Position numbers and translations under genes: made by a program | The notes under the pieces: model-generated | Told to the model about the DNA's origin: nothing | Databases searched by the model: none | The model's input: only the letters and a program-made list of their open reading frames with translations | Shown: piece after piece, positions 8,348 through 16,283 of the stretch | Numbering within the stretch: position 1 is the stretch's first letter | How the letters are laid out: every line of letters starts with the position of its first letter | NCBI RefSeq assembly: GCF_025137375.1 | Contig: NZ_CP073720.1 | Coordinates: 9,076,501-9,140,500 of the forward strand | Origin: Dactylosporangium fulvum | GTDB lineage: Bacteria; Actinomycetota; Actinomycetes; Mycobacteriales; Micromonosporaceae | Direction: 5' to 3' | Length of the DNA stretch: 64,000 nt

Positions 8348-9685
8348 CTACTTGGGCCAGGTGCCTTCGATGTAGTCCAGCGTCGCCTTGGTGTCCTTGG
8401 TGCCGTTGATCCAGTCGGTCATGCCGGTCCAGAAGGACTTCGAGCCGACCTGGGCGGGCATCAGGTCCGAGCCGTCGAACCGTGCCACGGTGGCCGGGTC
8501 CTGCAGGATCGTCACCGACAGCTTGTCGATCGTGCCGGTCACGGTGCTGACGTCCAGGCTCTTGTTCGCCGAGATCCAGTCACCGAGCTTGGCCTTGCTG
8601 TTCGCCCACTCACCGGAGGCGAGGTAGGTCTGCACCTTCACAACCTCGGGACGGTCCGCGAAGGCCGAGACGAACTCGCCACCGACGAGGACCGGCTTGC
8701 CCTTGGCCGGGTCCAGCGGCGGGAAGTAGAACGCGAACACGTCGCCGTCCTCAGCGACCTTCGTGCCCTTCTGCCACTGGTTGGAGTAGAAGTTCGCCTG
8801 GCGGTGCAGGCCGCACTTCTTCTCCTTGACCGGCAGGCCACCCTCCTGGAACGAGGTGGTCACGATCGTCTTCGGGTTGCCGACGTACTTCGGGTTCTTG
8901 AGGATCGACGCGGTGCGCTCGGCAGCCGAGAAGATCTTCGGGTCGTTGAACGGGATCTGGTGGTTGACCCACTGGTCGTAGACGTCCGGACCCTGGTCAC
9001 GCAGGACGATGTCCTCGATCCAGTCGGTGGCCGGCCAGCCGGTCGCGTCACCGGACTCGATGCCCGCGCACCAGGCCTGGATGCCGCTCGCGGCGATGTC
9101 GTCGCTGAGCTTGATCATCTCGTCCCAGGTGGCCGGGACCTTCCAGCCCTTGTCCTTGAAGAGCTGCGGCGAGTACCAGACCAGCGACTTGACGTTCGCA
9201 CCCAGCGGAACGCCGTAGATCTTGCCGTCGACCGTGGCGTACTTCGCCCAGTCCTTCGACCAGTTCTTCTCGAGGTTCGTCTTGACCGGGGCGGGCAGCT
9301 CCTTGAGCTGGCCGGCCTTGGCGAACGACGCGAGCAGACCGGGCTGCGGGAAGACCGCGATGTCCGGCGGCTGGCCACCGTCGGCACGAACCTTGATCTG
9401 GGTCTCGAACTCGCCGGAACCCTCGTACTCGATCTTGATGTTCGTGCAGTCCTCGAACTGCTTCCACGACTGCGTCAGCTTGTCGGCCTCGGTGTCGCGG
9501 ATCGTCGCATAGATCGAAACGGTCGCCTTCTTGTCGACCCTGTATTGCGCGAAGGGTGCGCACTCGGGCTTGTCTGCACTGCTGGAGCCGGAGTCGCTGT
9601 CGCTACCGCATGCGGCTGCCGCGAGAGCCAGTGCGGCAACACCGGCGAGCGCGAACGCCCGACGCCGCCACGAGGGGACGGCCAT
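8348..9685 (-). CDS. Sugar-binding lipoprotein of the ABC transporter
   Basis: 445-residue extracellular solute-binding protein (family 1). The N-terminus MAVPSWRRRAFALAG is followed by a lipobox LAAAAC with lipidated Cys26, then a Gly/Ser/Asp linker. The body shows the usual sugar-binding signatures (GEFETQIKVRADGGQPPDIA, KIYGVPLGANVKSLVWY, WDEMIKLSDDI). The start at 9685 is fixed by an AAAGGAGG ribosome site at 9692-9699, nine bases away; the frame upstream has no signal-peptide logic. It is the first gene of the operon downstream of the LacI operator and delivers the glucoside to the two permeases. Confidence 0.94.
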   Translation of the reverse strand: MAVPSWRRRAFALAGVAALALAAAACGSDSDSGSSSADKPECAPFAQYRVDKKATVSIYATIRDTEADKLTQSWKQFEDCTNIKIEYEGSGEFETQIKVRADGGQPPDIAVFPQPGLLASFAKAGQLKELPAPVKTNLEKNWSKDWAKYATVDGKIYGVPLGANVKSLVWYSPQLFKDKGWKVPATWDEMIKLSDDIAASGIQAWCAGIESGDATGWPATDWIEDIVLRDQGPDVYDQWVNHQIPFNDPKIFSAAERTASILKNPKYVGNPKTIVTTSFQEGGLPVKEKKCGLHRQANFYSNQWQKGTKVAEDGDVFAFYFPPLDPAKGKPVLVGGEFVSAFADRPEVVKVQTYLASGEWANSKAKLGDWISANKSLDVSTVTGTIDKLSVTILQDPATVARFDGSDLMPAQVGSKSFWTGMTDWINGTKDTKATLDYIEGTWPK

Positions 9686-9763
9686 GGTTAGCCTCCTTTG
9701 GCTAGACCCGGTCCGGGCGGGCGAACAGCGCCGCCCACGTACCGGTGTGCTGTGTTCCTCGGA

Positions 9764-9777
9764 TGTAAGCGCTTGCA
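9764..9777. promoter_or_regulatory. LacI-family operator upstream of the sugar operon
   Basis: TGTAAGCGCTTGCA is a near-perfect palindrome around a central AAGCGCTT with one mismatched pair. The central CG with flanking AAG/CTT is the standard LacI/GalR-family half-site arrangement. It lies 79 bases upstream of the binding-protein start and about 100 bases from the divergent regulator start, so it could repress the operon and possibly autoregulate the lacI-type gene. Confidence 0.75.
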
Positions 9778-9875
9778 AGGTTGGTTTGTCGAGTCCTTCT
9801 AGTACATTCATCGATAACGAGTGAGTAACACGGTGGACATATTGCTGAGGGGCTCCCTGTTGCTAGCCTCGCCCT

Positions 9876-10904
9876 GTGGCCGACATTCCCGGTTCCGTCA
9901 GCATGGAAGACGTGGCCCGGCTGGCCGGCGTCTCGACGGCCACCGTGTCACGCACGCTCCGTGGGCTGCCCAACGTCGCCGACGAGACGCGCGACCGTGT
10001 GCTGCAGGCCGCCCAGTCGCTGTCGTACGTCGTCTCGCCGTTCGCGTCGCGCCTGGCCACCGGCCGCACCCACACGGTCGGGGTGATCGTGCCGTACGCC
10101 TCCCGCTGGTTCTTCGGCCAGATCGTCGCGGGAGCCGAGTCGGTACTTCGTGAGCACTCGCTCGATCTCCTGCTGTACAACCTCGGCGACATCCCGGCCC
10201 GGCAGCGGTTCTTCGGGCAGCTCCCGCTGCGCCGCCGGGTCGACGCCGTCCTCACCGTCGCGATGCAGTTCACCGACGCCGAGTTGTCCGCATTGGGCAG
10301 CCTCGGCGTGCCGATCGTCGCCGTCGGTCACGACGTGCCGGGCGCCGGCTGCGTGCGCATCGACGACGTCGCCGCCGCGGCGACCGCCGTCCAGCACCTC
10401 GTCGACCTGGGGCACCGGCGGATCGGCATGATCTCCACGTACAACGACCAGAGCATGTTCCTGCCGGTCGCCCACGCCCGGCGGCGGGCGTACGTGGAGA
10501 CGCTCGCCAAGGCGGGCGTGCCGCTTTCGGAGGACCTCGTCATCTCCGTGCCGCACGGCATGGACGGCGGCGAACAGGCGATGCGTCGCCTGCTCACGCT
10601 CCCTGATCCGCCGACCGCGGTCTTCGCGGAATCGGACGAATTGGCGTTCGGCGCGTTGAGCGCCCTTCGCCGTACCGGACGTCACGTATCGGTCATCGGC
10701 TTCGACGACCACGAACTGAGTGCATTGCTCGATCTGACGACGGTCCGGCAGCGAGTTTTTGAGCAGGGCGTGCTCGCCGCCGGGATGCTCCGCCGCGCGA
10801 TGACCACCAACGGGTGGACCCCGGAAGAGCTGCTCATGCCCACGACCCTGGTCCTGCGGGCGTCCACCTGGCCGGCTGCGGTTAGGACGGTCGGCGCCGG
10901 GTAG
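9876..10904 (+). CDS. LacI-family transcriptional repressor of the glucoside operon
   Basis: 342 residues. Residues 8-30 form the LacI helix-turn-helix and hinge start (SMEDVARLAGVSTATVSRTL); the hinge follows with YVVSPFASRLATGRTHTVGV. Residues about 65-335 form the periplasmic-binding-protein-like effector domain (HLVDLGHRRIGMIS, TAVFAESDELAFGAL, VIGFDDHE). GTG at 9876 is used; ATG at 9903 would cut into the DNA-binding helix region. The gene diverges from the ABC operon, and the shared intergenic region holds the palindromic operator. The likely inducer is the transported alpha-glucoside, by family analogy. Confidence 0.93.
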   Translation: MADIPGSVSMEDVARLAGVSTATVSRTLRGLPNVADETRDRVLQAAQSLSYVVSPFASRLATGRTHTVGVIVPYASRWFFGQIVAGAESVLREHSLDLLLYNLGDIPARQRFFGQLPLRRRVDAVLTVAMQFTDAELSALGSLGVPIVAVGHDVPGAGCVRIDDVAAAATAVQHLVDLGHRRIGMISTYNDQSMFLPVAHARRRAYVETLAKAGVPLSEDLVISVPHGMDGGEQAMRRLLTLPDPPTAVFAESDELAFGALSALRRTGRHVSVIGFDDHELSALLDLTTVRQRVFEQGVLAAGMLRRAMTTNGWTPEELLMPTTLVLRASTWPAAVRTVGAG

Positions 10905-10952
10905 GTCGCGGGCACCAGATTGGAACTCAACCGGTACCCCTGGGGGTGTGCC

Positions 10953-11102
10953 ATGACAGCTGAGATGCCGAACCCGCCCGCAACGTGGGACCAGCCCGAC
11001 GACGAACTCGACGAGCTTGTCGGGCCCGACTCCGACCTGATGGAGGAGGAGCCTGACCAGGCCCCGCAGACGGACTTCTTCTGGGAGGACGACGAGGAGT
11101 AA
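10953..11102 (+). CDS. Small highly acidic protein
   Basis: 49 residues with about 17 Asp/Glu and almost no basic residues, ending DFFWEDDEE. The ATG at 10953 is preceded by a GGGGG ribosome-site-like run six bases away. There is no membrane segment or known motif. It sits between the LacI regulator and tRNA-Lys. Acidic mini-proteins of this kind are common unannotated genes in actinomycetes; its role is unknown. Confidence 0.55.
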   Translation: MTAEMPNPPATWDQPDDELDELVGPDSDLMEEEPDQAPQTDFFWEDDEE

Positions 11103-11179
11103 GGCGGAGGCCGGCGGGCGGGGGTATCTCGTTGGTGATGCCCACGGAGGGCGTGCTAGGGTTACCTCCGTTCAGCCGG

Positions 11180-11252
11180 GCGCCGCTAGCTCAACTGGCA
11201 GAGCAGCAGACTCTTAATCTGCGGGTTGTAGGTTCAAGTCCTACGCGGCGTA
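11180..11252 (+). tRNA. tRNA-Lys (CTT anticodon)
   Basis: A complete cloverleaf: acceptor 11180-11186 with 11245-11251 (one G-U pair), D stem GCTC/GAGC, anticodon stem GCAGA/TCTGC with loop CTCTTAA (anticodon CTT at 11213-11215), T stem GTAGG/CCTAC with TTCAAGT loop, discriminator A at 11252. CCA is not encoded. It reads AAG codons. The accessory zone begins immediately downstream, and tRNA 3' ends are common integration sites, but no second copy of the 3' end was seen by eye. Confidence 0.97.
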
Positions 11253-11261
11253 CTCTCCTTG

Positions 11262-11304
11262 AAGGCCCCTGACCTGGGATTTCTCTCCGGGTGGGGGGCT
11301 TTTT
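11262..11304 (+). terminator. Probable intrinsic terminator after tRNA-Lys
   Basis: AAGGCCCC downstream of the tRNA can pair with GGGGGGCTT, enclosing a smaller CCTGG/CCGGG core, and is followed by CTTTTTC at about 11299-11304. GC stem plus a five-T run is the expected tRNA terminator form. Confidence 0.6.
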
Positions 11305-11482
11305 CGCGTCAGCGGTCATCCGGGTGGGTGATCGATGGGTGCTCGTCCGGGATCCCTCACCCAGTCCGTGTGCAACCCGAACGGTCTGCCATCGTCCGGG
11401 TATGGGTGGTGTTGATCACGCCGCAGGGACGGCGCGGGCGGTCGGCAGCGGAGTGGCCGCCGAACACTCGTCGAGTCGGCGC

Positions 11483-12013
11483 TCACTCCGGGATGGTGTG
11501 CACGAGGGCGGTGAACGCACGGTCGGGACTGATGTGGGTGCGGTACAGCGGGCTGCATGGTGTCGTCGCGAGCCGTGCCGCCAGTTCGTCGAGGTTCGGT
11601 TGCCTACCCCGGTCGCGGTAGGCGTCGGCGAGGTGGCTGAACTCGCTCATGATCCCGACGACACCGCGGTTGGCAGTGGTACCGATCCGGTGCGTTCGCA
11701 TCTGTTCGAGCTCGGCAGCGATGATCGCGGCTGAGGTGCCATGAGTGGCCATTGCCACGGCGATACGGTCGACAGCCCGGGACAGTGCGGTGGCGGCCGG
11801 CGCCAGCGGCAGCAGCACGGGCAGCAACGTCGACTCGTTGACCAGGAGCAGGACGTCCGGCCGCCAGCCGAACCTGGTCGCGTACCACTCACCGAGCACC
11901 GTCGTGGACTGCTCGCCGCCGCATAGGTCCGGCGGACCGATCCGGTCGCGAAGCTTCTTCGTCGCGCGCACGATCAACACCACGCCATCGTCCCGGATCA
12001 GATCCAGTCTCAT
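11483..12013 (-). CDS. DUF6933-like protein
   Basis: 176 residues. The segment VVLIVRATKKLRDRIGPP, then VLGEWYATRFGWRPDVLLLV and NESTLLPVLLPLAPAATALS, matches the layout I know for DUF6933, a cytoplasmic actinobacterial family of unknown role. The ATG at 12013 is taken; a GTG about ten codons in (before VLIVRATKK) is equally possible, and no clear ribosome site decides between them. It lies downstream of the broken XRE regulator remnant on the same strand, so it may once have been its operon partner. Confidence 0.7.
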   Translation of the reverse strand: MRLDLIRDDGVVLIVRATKKLRDRIGPPDLCGGEQSTTVLGEWYATRFGWRPDVLLLVNESTLLPVLLPLAPAATALSRAVDRIAVAMATHGTSAAIIAAELEQMRTHRIGTTANRGVVGIMSEFSHLADAYRDRGRQPNLDELAARLATTPCSPLYRTHISPDRAFTALVHTIPE

Positions 12014-12146
12014 GAGCGAGACGGATCGAAGCACCGGCGCCGACGCGACTATCTGCCCAGAGAATGAGCGGCCAGACGTCCACGTATCCCGCGACCGATC
12101 GTCCTCTACACCGAGCAGCAGGCACCCCCCAACGGCGACCTTCCTA

Positions 12147-12389
12147 TCAACGCGCCGTGGTCGGCGACCACCGATCAAGACTGGCATCCGTCGACATAAT
12201 CGTGGCGCGCCAGCGCTGGAGCCGCTCGGCGCTGGTTCGCTGCAGATCCTGCAGCGGCACGTCGAGGCAGACGGCCAACACTTCCAGTGCCCGGCGGCGG
12301 GGCCGCCTGACCCCACGCTCATAGCGGGACAACTCATGGCGAGTCACGGTCGATCGCCCCAACGCGGCGCACATCCGATCGGCGAGGTC
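12147..12389 (-). pseudogene. XRE regulator remnant (C-terminal half of the helix-turn-helix)
   Basis: The translated stretch LADRMCAALGRSTVTRHELS, then RYERGVRRPRRRALEVLAVC and LDVPLQDL, is the distal part of an XRE helix-turn-helix (recognition helix TVTRHELSRYERG) as found in many actinomycete regulators. The first helices are missing: upstream the frame runs directly into an IS transposase leader. Only about 80 residues remain. It is in frame with an ATG at 12539, so a chimeric 130-residue protein could in principle be made. Confidence 0.65.
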
Positions 12390-12539
12390 GGCTTCGGGTG
12401 CTGCCGGCGCAGGACGGCGTTCTCGTGGCGCAGGACCAGGATCTCCAGATCTTTGGCCGCACTGCCACAGGAGGGCAAGCCAGCCGACGATGCGGCAAAA
12501 CACCAGATAGATCAGGCGGAGCAACACAGGTCCGATCAT
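12390..12539 (-). pseudogene. IS transposase N-terminal remnant, frameshifted
   Basis: ATG at 12539 opens MIGPVLLRLIYLVFCRIVGW then LALL, the leader of an IS481/IS3-like integrase-type transposase. The continuation SAAKDLEILVLRHENAVLRR is found in the next frame, so a frameshift lies at about 12460. The homology stops abruptly at about 12390, where XRE sequence takes over. No catalytic DDE part remains. Confidence 0.75.
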
Positions 12540-12576
12540 GCCTGGCGTTGTCCTACGCTCAGAGCGTGTTGAACTG

Positions 12577-13572
12577 TCAAGATACCTGCACAAACTTGAT
12601 CGACGTGAGGTCGCTGCAGTAGGCGATCGTCCGCCCGTCCGGCGAGAACGCCGGGTCAGTGGCCCGCTTGTCGGCGACCACTGACTGCGTCTCGCCGCTG
12701 GCGACATCCATCACCAGCAGCCCGTCCGTCGGACCGTTACGCTCGAGCGCGACCTTCGTCCCGTCCGGTGACACGGCGAGGCGCGGCACACTTTTGAGGA
12801 CGGGTCCGACCATACGAACGGTGTCAGCGTCACCGTCCAGGAAGCCGACCTGCCAGTCGTACGAGTCCGCCAGTGACTGGTTCAGCCCGCCCCCGGCCCG
12901 CGCCGTGGTCACCAGCATCACGACCGACCGTCCGTCGGCGGTCAGCACCGGCGACACGGCTTTGCCCGCGGCAGCGCAACCCTCGTTCTTCGATCCGCGC
13001 TGACCTGCACCGTATGCGGCGGACAGTCGCCACTCACCGCTCATCGACGGCACGCGCACGTCGAGATCACGCAACGCGCCGTCGCTGAACCCTGCCACCG
13101 AGGCACACCGGCCGTTCTCCTGCGCCACGTACCCCCGCATCCCGCTGGCGTCCAGCGTCGCATCGCGTATGTCATCGGCGCCCAGCAGAAGCGACATCGC
13201 TCGGGTCCGCAGATCGACCACGTAGATCCGGTCCGCCGACGTCAGGCACTCGAAGCCCACCGCCAGCCCACCTTCGCCGAAGGCGCGCACCACATTCACG
13301 TATGCCGGGCCGCCCTCGCAGGGATCCTCGAAATTGCGGAGGAAGGGCTCGACACGCCCACCCTGCCGCACTCGCCACACCTCACCGGCCCCGCCGTCCA
13401 CATCGCGCTTGAAGTACACGTACCCGTCCGGAGACCACGTCAACGCCGACACGTACGCCGGTTCGGTCAACAGTCCGCAGCCCTGCAGTAGCGCCAGCGC
13501 CGCTCCTGCCACCGCGGCCGTTCCTGCACCGATCAACCGGCGCGCGACGCCAACGCCCTTCCTCACACGCAC
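12577..13572 (-). CDS. Secreted lipoprotein with WD40/TolB-like beta-propeller repeats
   Basis: 331 residues. The N-terminus carries basic residues, a hydrophobic stretch and the lipobox LLQGC with Cys32. Blades recur as ALTWSPDGYVYFKRD, PRLAVSPDGTKVALERN and PAFSPDGRTIAYCSD, the SPDGxxxxY signature of TolB/WD40-like propellers. It is probably an extracellular, membrane-anchored binding or scaffold protein without catalytic residues. It is followed upstream on the same strand by a truncated toxin-like fragment. The intact length and regular blades suggest it is functional. Confidence 0.85.
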   Translation of the reverse strand: MRVRKGVGVARRLIGAGTAAVAGAALALLQGCGLLTEPAYVSALTWSPDGYVYFKRDVDGGAGEVWRVRQGGRVEPFLRNFEDPCEGGPAYVNVVRAFGEGGLAVGFECLTSADRIYVVDLRTRAMSLLLGADDIRDATLDASGMRGYVAQENGRCASVAGFSDGALRDLDVRVPSMSGEWRLSAAYGAGQRGSKNEGCAAAGKAVSPVLTADGRSVVMLVTTARAGGGLNQSLADSYDWQVGFLDGDADTVRMVGPVLKSVPRLAVSPDGTKVALERNGPTDGLLVMDVASGETQSVVADKRATDPAFSPDGRTIAYCSDLTSIKFVQVS

Positions 13573-13578
13573 TCCGCT

Positions 13579-13812
13579 TTACTCAAGACCGGTGTAGTTG
13601 AACTCGATCCTCGATTGAACCATCCAGGCCACGGTTTCGTAGAACGCGTAGCGGTTGTCCCTCGCCCACTGCTCCCCCATGGTTTGGCGCATGTTGGCAC
13701 CGAGTTCAGCTCCGATCTTTTTGTTGTGCATATCCACCGCCGATTCGTACGTTCCCACGATGGACGATTGCGTGATCGGCGTGGATCCGTAGCGGGCGCT
13801 ACACGTCGACAC
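13579..13812 (-). pseudogene. C-terminal fragment resembling a DUF6973/RHS-type polymorphic toxin tail
   Basis: 77 codons remain: after a short irregular start comes IVGTYESAVDMHNKKIGAEL, then GANMRQTMGEQWARDNRYAF and a Trp/Glu-containing end. The DMHNNxxG pattern is what I recall from DUF6973-like C-terminal domains of RHS and WXG toxins; this is family recall, not a search result. The N-terminal part is absent, and the break at about 13800 falls next to a tRNA-like fragment. A short intact gene cannot be ruled out. Confidence 0.45.
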
Positions 13813-13870
13813 AGTCCGACACCGGGCGATTTAGCCGGCGTGACGCGATATACGGCAATGAGCACTGTGG

Positions 13871-13899
13871 CGATGCAGGTTCGAATCCCACCGGGGCAC
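13871..13899 (+). pseudogene. tRNA-like 3' fragment (T-loop and acceptor end)
   Basis: GGTTCGAATCC at 13878-13888 is a canonical T-loop/B-box, followed by CACCGGGGCAC, which resembles the 3' acceptor strand of a tRNA such as tRNA-Arg. The T stem is imperfect (GCAGG against CCCAC) and no matching 5' half, D arm or anticodon arm is found upstream. Most likely a tRNA remnant or an old attachment site. Confidence 0.4.
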
Positions 13900-14041
13900 G
13901 TCACAGGACCGCAAAAAGCGCAACGCGATCGGACGATCACTAATCGTCGAAGCCGGTTTCGCGTTTGAGTAGACGCTCGATCTCGGAGCATTGCCGGCAT
14001 GGAGACCGGTGCCCGGCGACGATGTCAGTAACCTGGCCTGC

Positions 14042-14242
14042 ATGAAGTCACACCCTCGAGTACTGCCCCCACCGGACCTCGAGGCGCTGTTCGGCGTGCT
14101 GGTCACCGTGCATGCCCGTCTCCTGGCTGACGAGCTCCCACCGGACCTGGTGCGTCAGCTGCTCAACCGGCTCACCGATCACGGACCACTGCCCGAAGGC
14201 GCGTCGGCCGGTGCACTGGGCGATGTCCGAGGACTACGGTGA
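14042..14242 (+). CDS. Small hypothetical protein, possibly the N-terminal piece of a split gene
   Basis: 66 residues. MKSHPRVLPPPDLEALFGVL then VTVHARLLADELPPDLVRQL give two helices with good coding character. It ends 20 bases inside the next reading frame. The well-formed helices stop shortly before its end (ASAGALGDVRGLR looks like out-of-frame residue usage), so a frameshift joining it to a longer original protein is possible. No family is recognised. Confidence 0.5.
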   Translation: MKSHPRVLPPPDLEALFGVLVTVHARLLADELPPDLVRQLLNRLTDHGPLPEGASAGALGDVRGLR

Positions 14243-14510
14243 CTACCCGGAGCCGTCGCCTCGCCGAACCTTCTACTACGTCGACATCCCAGACGAGCCC
14301 GACATCGTCGCCGCATGCATGGCAGCCCTGACGGATCTCGGTGGCGAGGTCAGCGATCAATCGATCGAAGGCCGGACGCGTCCGGACCGTCGACATATCG
14401 CCGCGGCGTTTACCGATCTGCCACCCGACCCAGGCCACCATGCCCGCGTCGCGCAGCTGTCATCGCTGGCGCGCCGCTACGGAGGTCGCTACGCCGGCTT
14501 CGGCGCCTGA
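14223..14510 (+). CDS. Small conserved-looking protein of unknown function
   Basis: 95 residues from ATG at 14223. It starts with the acidic MSEDYGDYPEPSPRRTFYYV, continues with DIPDEPDIVAACMAALTDLG and ends SSLARRYGGRYAGFGA. The composition is that of a folded alpha/beta cytosolic protein. It overlaps the preceding small frame by 20 bases, which fits translational coupling or a broken single gene. Function unknown. Confidence 0.55.
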   Translation: MSEDYGDYPEPSPRRTFYYVDIPDEPDIVAACMAALTDLGGEVSDQSIEGRTRPDRRHIAAAFTDLPPDPGHHARVAQLSSLARRYGGRYAGFGA

Positions 14511-14840
14511 ACTGTGTGACTCGCCGCGCACGGCCGGCGGCAGATGCGGATGTGTGTCGGCAGTTCGCGCTGGACGTGGCGGGTTGTCTGGCGTGCTCGA
14601 CGCCGACCCGCGCAACGTTGACAGCGACCTCATTGAGGGTGTGGTACGCAACGTGGGCCGGCACAGTTCCGGACGTCGAGACTCTGCGCCAGGAGGTGGC
14701 GTCTCTCACGACCGGATCATGGCCGCGGCGGGCAGCTGCGGCGGGCCGGGCTGGACGCTCCACGCGGGCCGCTCCGAGGCGGAGATTCCGGTATAACGGG
14801 TGTGCTGTTCCGCTAGCCGACACCACCCTCTCGGAGTGCC
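14511..14840. other. Non-coding gap before the hydrolase gene
   Basis: 330 bases between the small protein gene and the beta-lactamase-family hydrolase. Frames here lack coding character. A GGAG ribosome site sits just before 14841. Nothing else can be supported. Confidence 0.4.
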
Positions 14841-15827
14841 ATGACGACGCAGTTGCGTGACCGCCTCGACGAGGTCCTCCAAACTCGTCAGGTCGGTGGC
14901 CTGCACGCCGTCGCGGCGGTTCGCGGTGGCCAAACCTTGCTGGAGTACTACGGGGCCGGCGAGGACTACGCCTGGGGCGACTCGCTGGGCGCCGTCGAGT
15001 TCGGGCCCGAGACGCTGCACGACATCCGGTCAGTTACCAAGAGCGTGACCGCGCTGTTGTACGGCATCGCGCTCGGCAAGGGGCTGGTCCCGCCGCCGGA
15101 GGAGCCGCTTCTGCGGCGTTTCCCGCAGTACCCCGACCTGGCGGCCGACCCCCAACGTGCCCGGCTCACCGTCGAGCACGCGTTGACGATGTCGTTGGGC
15201 GTGGAATGGCGTGAAGATCTTCCGTACAACAGCCCGGCCAACGCCGAGATCGCGATGGAGCTGGCGCCGGACCGGTACCGGTACGTCCTGGAGCGGCCGA
15301 TCCTCGAGCCGCCCGGCACCCGATGGACCTACTGCGGCGGTGCCACGGCCCTGCTCGGCCGACTGATCGCTGACGGCACCGGGCAGTCGCTGCCGCAGTA
15401 CGGGCAGGCCGTGCTGTTCGCGCCGCTGGGCATCGGCAGTTTCGAGTGGATGACCGGCGCGGACGCAGTGGCCTCCGCCGCGTCCGGACTGCGACTCGCG
15501 CCCCGCGACCTGGCCAGGATCGGCGAGCTGGTGCTGGCCGAGGGAGCCTGGGACGGTCAGCGGATCGTCCCCGCCGACTGGATCCACACGATGCTCCAGC
15601 CACGCCTGCAGACCAGCTGGGGTGCGCAGTACGGCTACCAGTGGTACATCGAATCCATTGCGGGCCATCGGCTGGTGGCCGGCATGGGCAACGGCGGCCA
15701 GCGCCTGTTCGTCCTGCCCGACCTGGACCTTACCGTGGCCATCACCGCCGGCAACTATGACGACCCCGACCAGTGGCGGACCCCGCTCACGGTGCTGGAG
15801 CGGGTCATCCTCCCCGCAGTGGCTTAA
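14841..15827 (+). CDS. Serine hydrolase of the beta-lactamase/class C family
   Basis: 328 residues, no signal peptide, so probably cytoplasmic. The active-site SxxK is Ser64-Val-Thr-Lys67 (DIRSVTKSVTALLYG), the second motif Tyr164 (TRWTYCGGAT; the usual YxN Asn is replaced by Gly) and the third region near GMGNGGQRLFVLPDLDLTVA. It fits Pfam Beta-lactamase (PF00144), a group of esterases and peptidases rather than true resistance enzymes. It is flanked by decayed genes, yet itself looks intact and is preceded by a GGAG ribosome site. Confidence 0.9.
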   Translation: MTTQLRDRLDEVLQTRQVGGLHAVAAVRGGQTLLEYYGAGEDYAWGDSLGAVEFGPETLHDIRSVTKSVTALLYGIALGKGLVPPPEEPLLRRFPQYPDLAADPQRARLTVEHALTMSLGVEWREDLPYNSPANAEIAMELAPDRYRYVLERPILEPPGTRWTYCGGATALLGRLIADGTGQSLPQYGQAVLFAPLGIGSFEWMTGADAVASAASGLRLAPRDLARIGELVLAEGAWDGQRIVPADWIHTMLQPRLQTSWGAQYGYQWYIESIAGHRLVAGMGNGGQRLFVLPDLDLTVAITAGNYDDPDQWRTPLTVLERVILPAVA

Positions 15828-15829
15828 CC

Positions 15830-16251
15830 GCGCCGCGTCTGCCGGTCAGCGCCGTCGGCAAGGCAGGTATCCGGGCGGCGGACAACGCCCCACGGGGTGT
15901 CGTCGCCGATGCTGTAGCAGGCGTGCAGTTGTCGGATGCCGTGCAGCTTGTGACAGTTCGCGGGCAGCCGGTCCGGGTGCCCGGCCGTGGTCCAGGAGGC
16001 GCCGCGGGCGGCCGGATCGTCAGTGGCCCGAACTCGTCGAACACGAACACCCGGTCGGGGAATCGGGTGGTGGCTTCCTCGATCCGGGCGAGTTTGCTCT
16101 CGGCGTTCGGGTCGTTGGTCTCCTTCCAGGTCTTGGTCCGCTGGAAGGTGATGTCGTGCTGGTGCAGAAACTCCCGCAGCCCGTCGTCTTCACTGATCCG
16201 GCGGGGACGCCCCACCCGCCGCCGAACCGGGAACGTTGACCGGGGTGTCAC
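15830..16251 (-). pseudogene. IS630-family transposase remnant
   Basis: The translation shows FLHQHDITFQRTKTWKETND, then PNAESKLARIEEATTRFPDR and VFVFDEFGPLTIRP, the start of the IS630 DDE catalytic domain with its first acidic residue. A frameshift follows at about 16020, after which HGIRQLHACYSIGDD appears in another frame, corresponding to the next transposase segment. The third catalytic acid and both inverted repeats are absent. Dead remnant. Confidence 0.75.
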
Positions 16252-16283
16252 CCAACCCGGCCAACGCGCCCGTCAACGATCCG

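Noticed and set aside
11232..11252. Direct repeat of the tRNA-Lys 3' end as right attachment site of an island
   Set aside because: No second copy was found by eye in the window; the tRNA-like fragment at 13878 has a different sequence. A computed repeat search would settle it.
13800..13899. A complete tRNA gene
   Set aside because: Only the T-loop and acceptor-like 3' end are present; no 5' acceptor strand, D arm or anticodon arm could be paired.
14841..15827. Antibiotic resistance beta-lactamase
   Set aside because: No signal peptide and no proper YxN motif; the SVTK-containing family mostly comprises esterases and peptidases.
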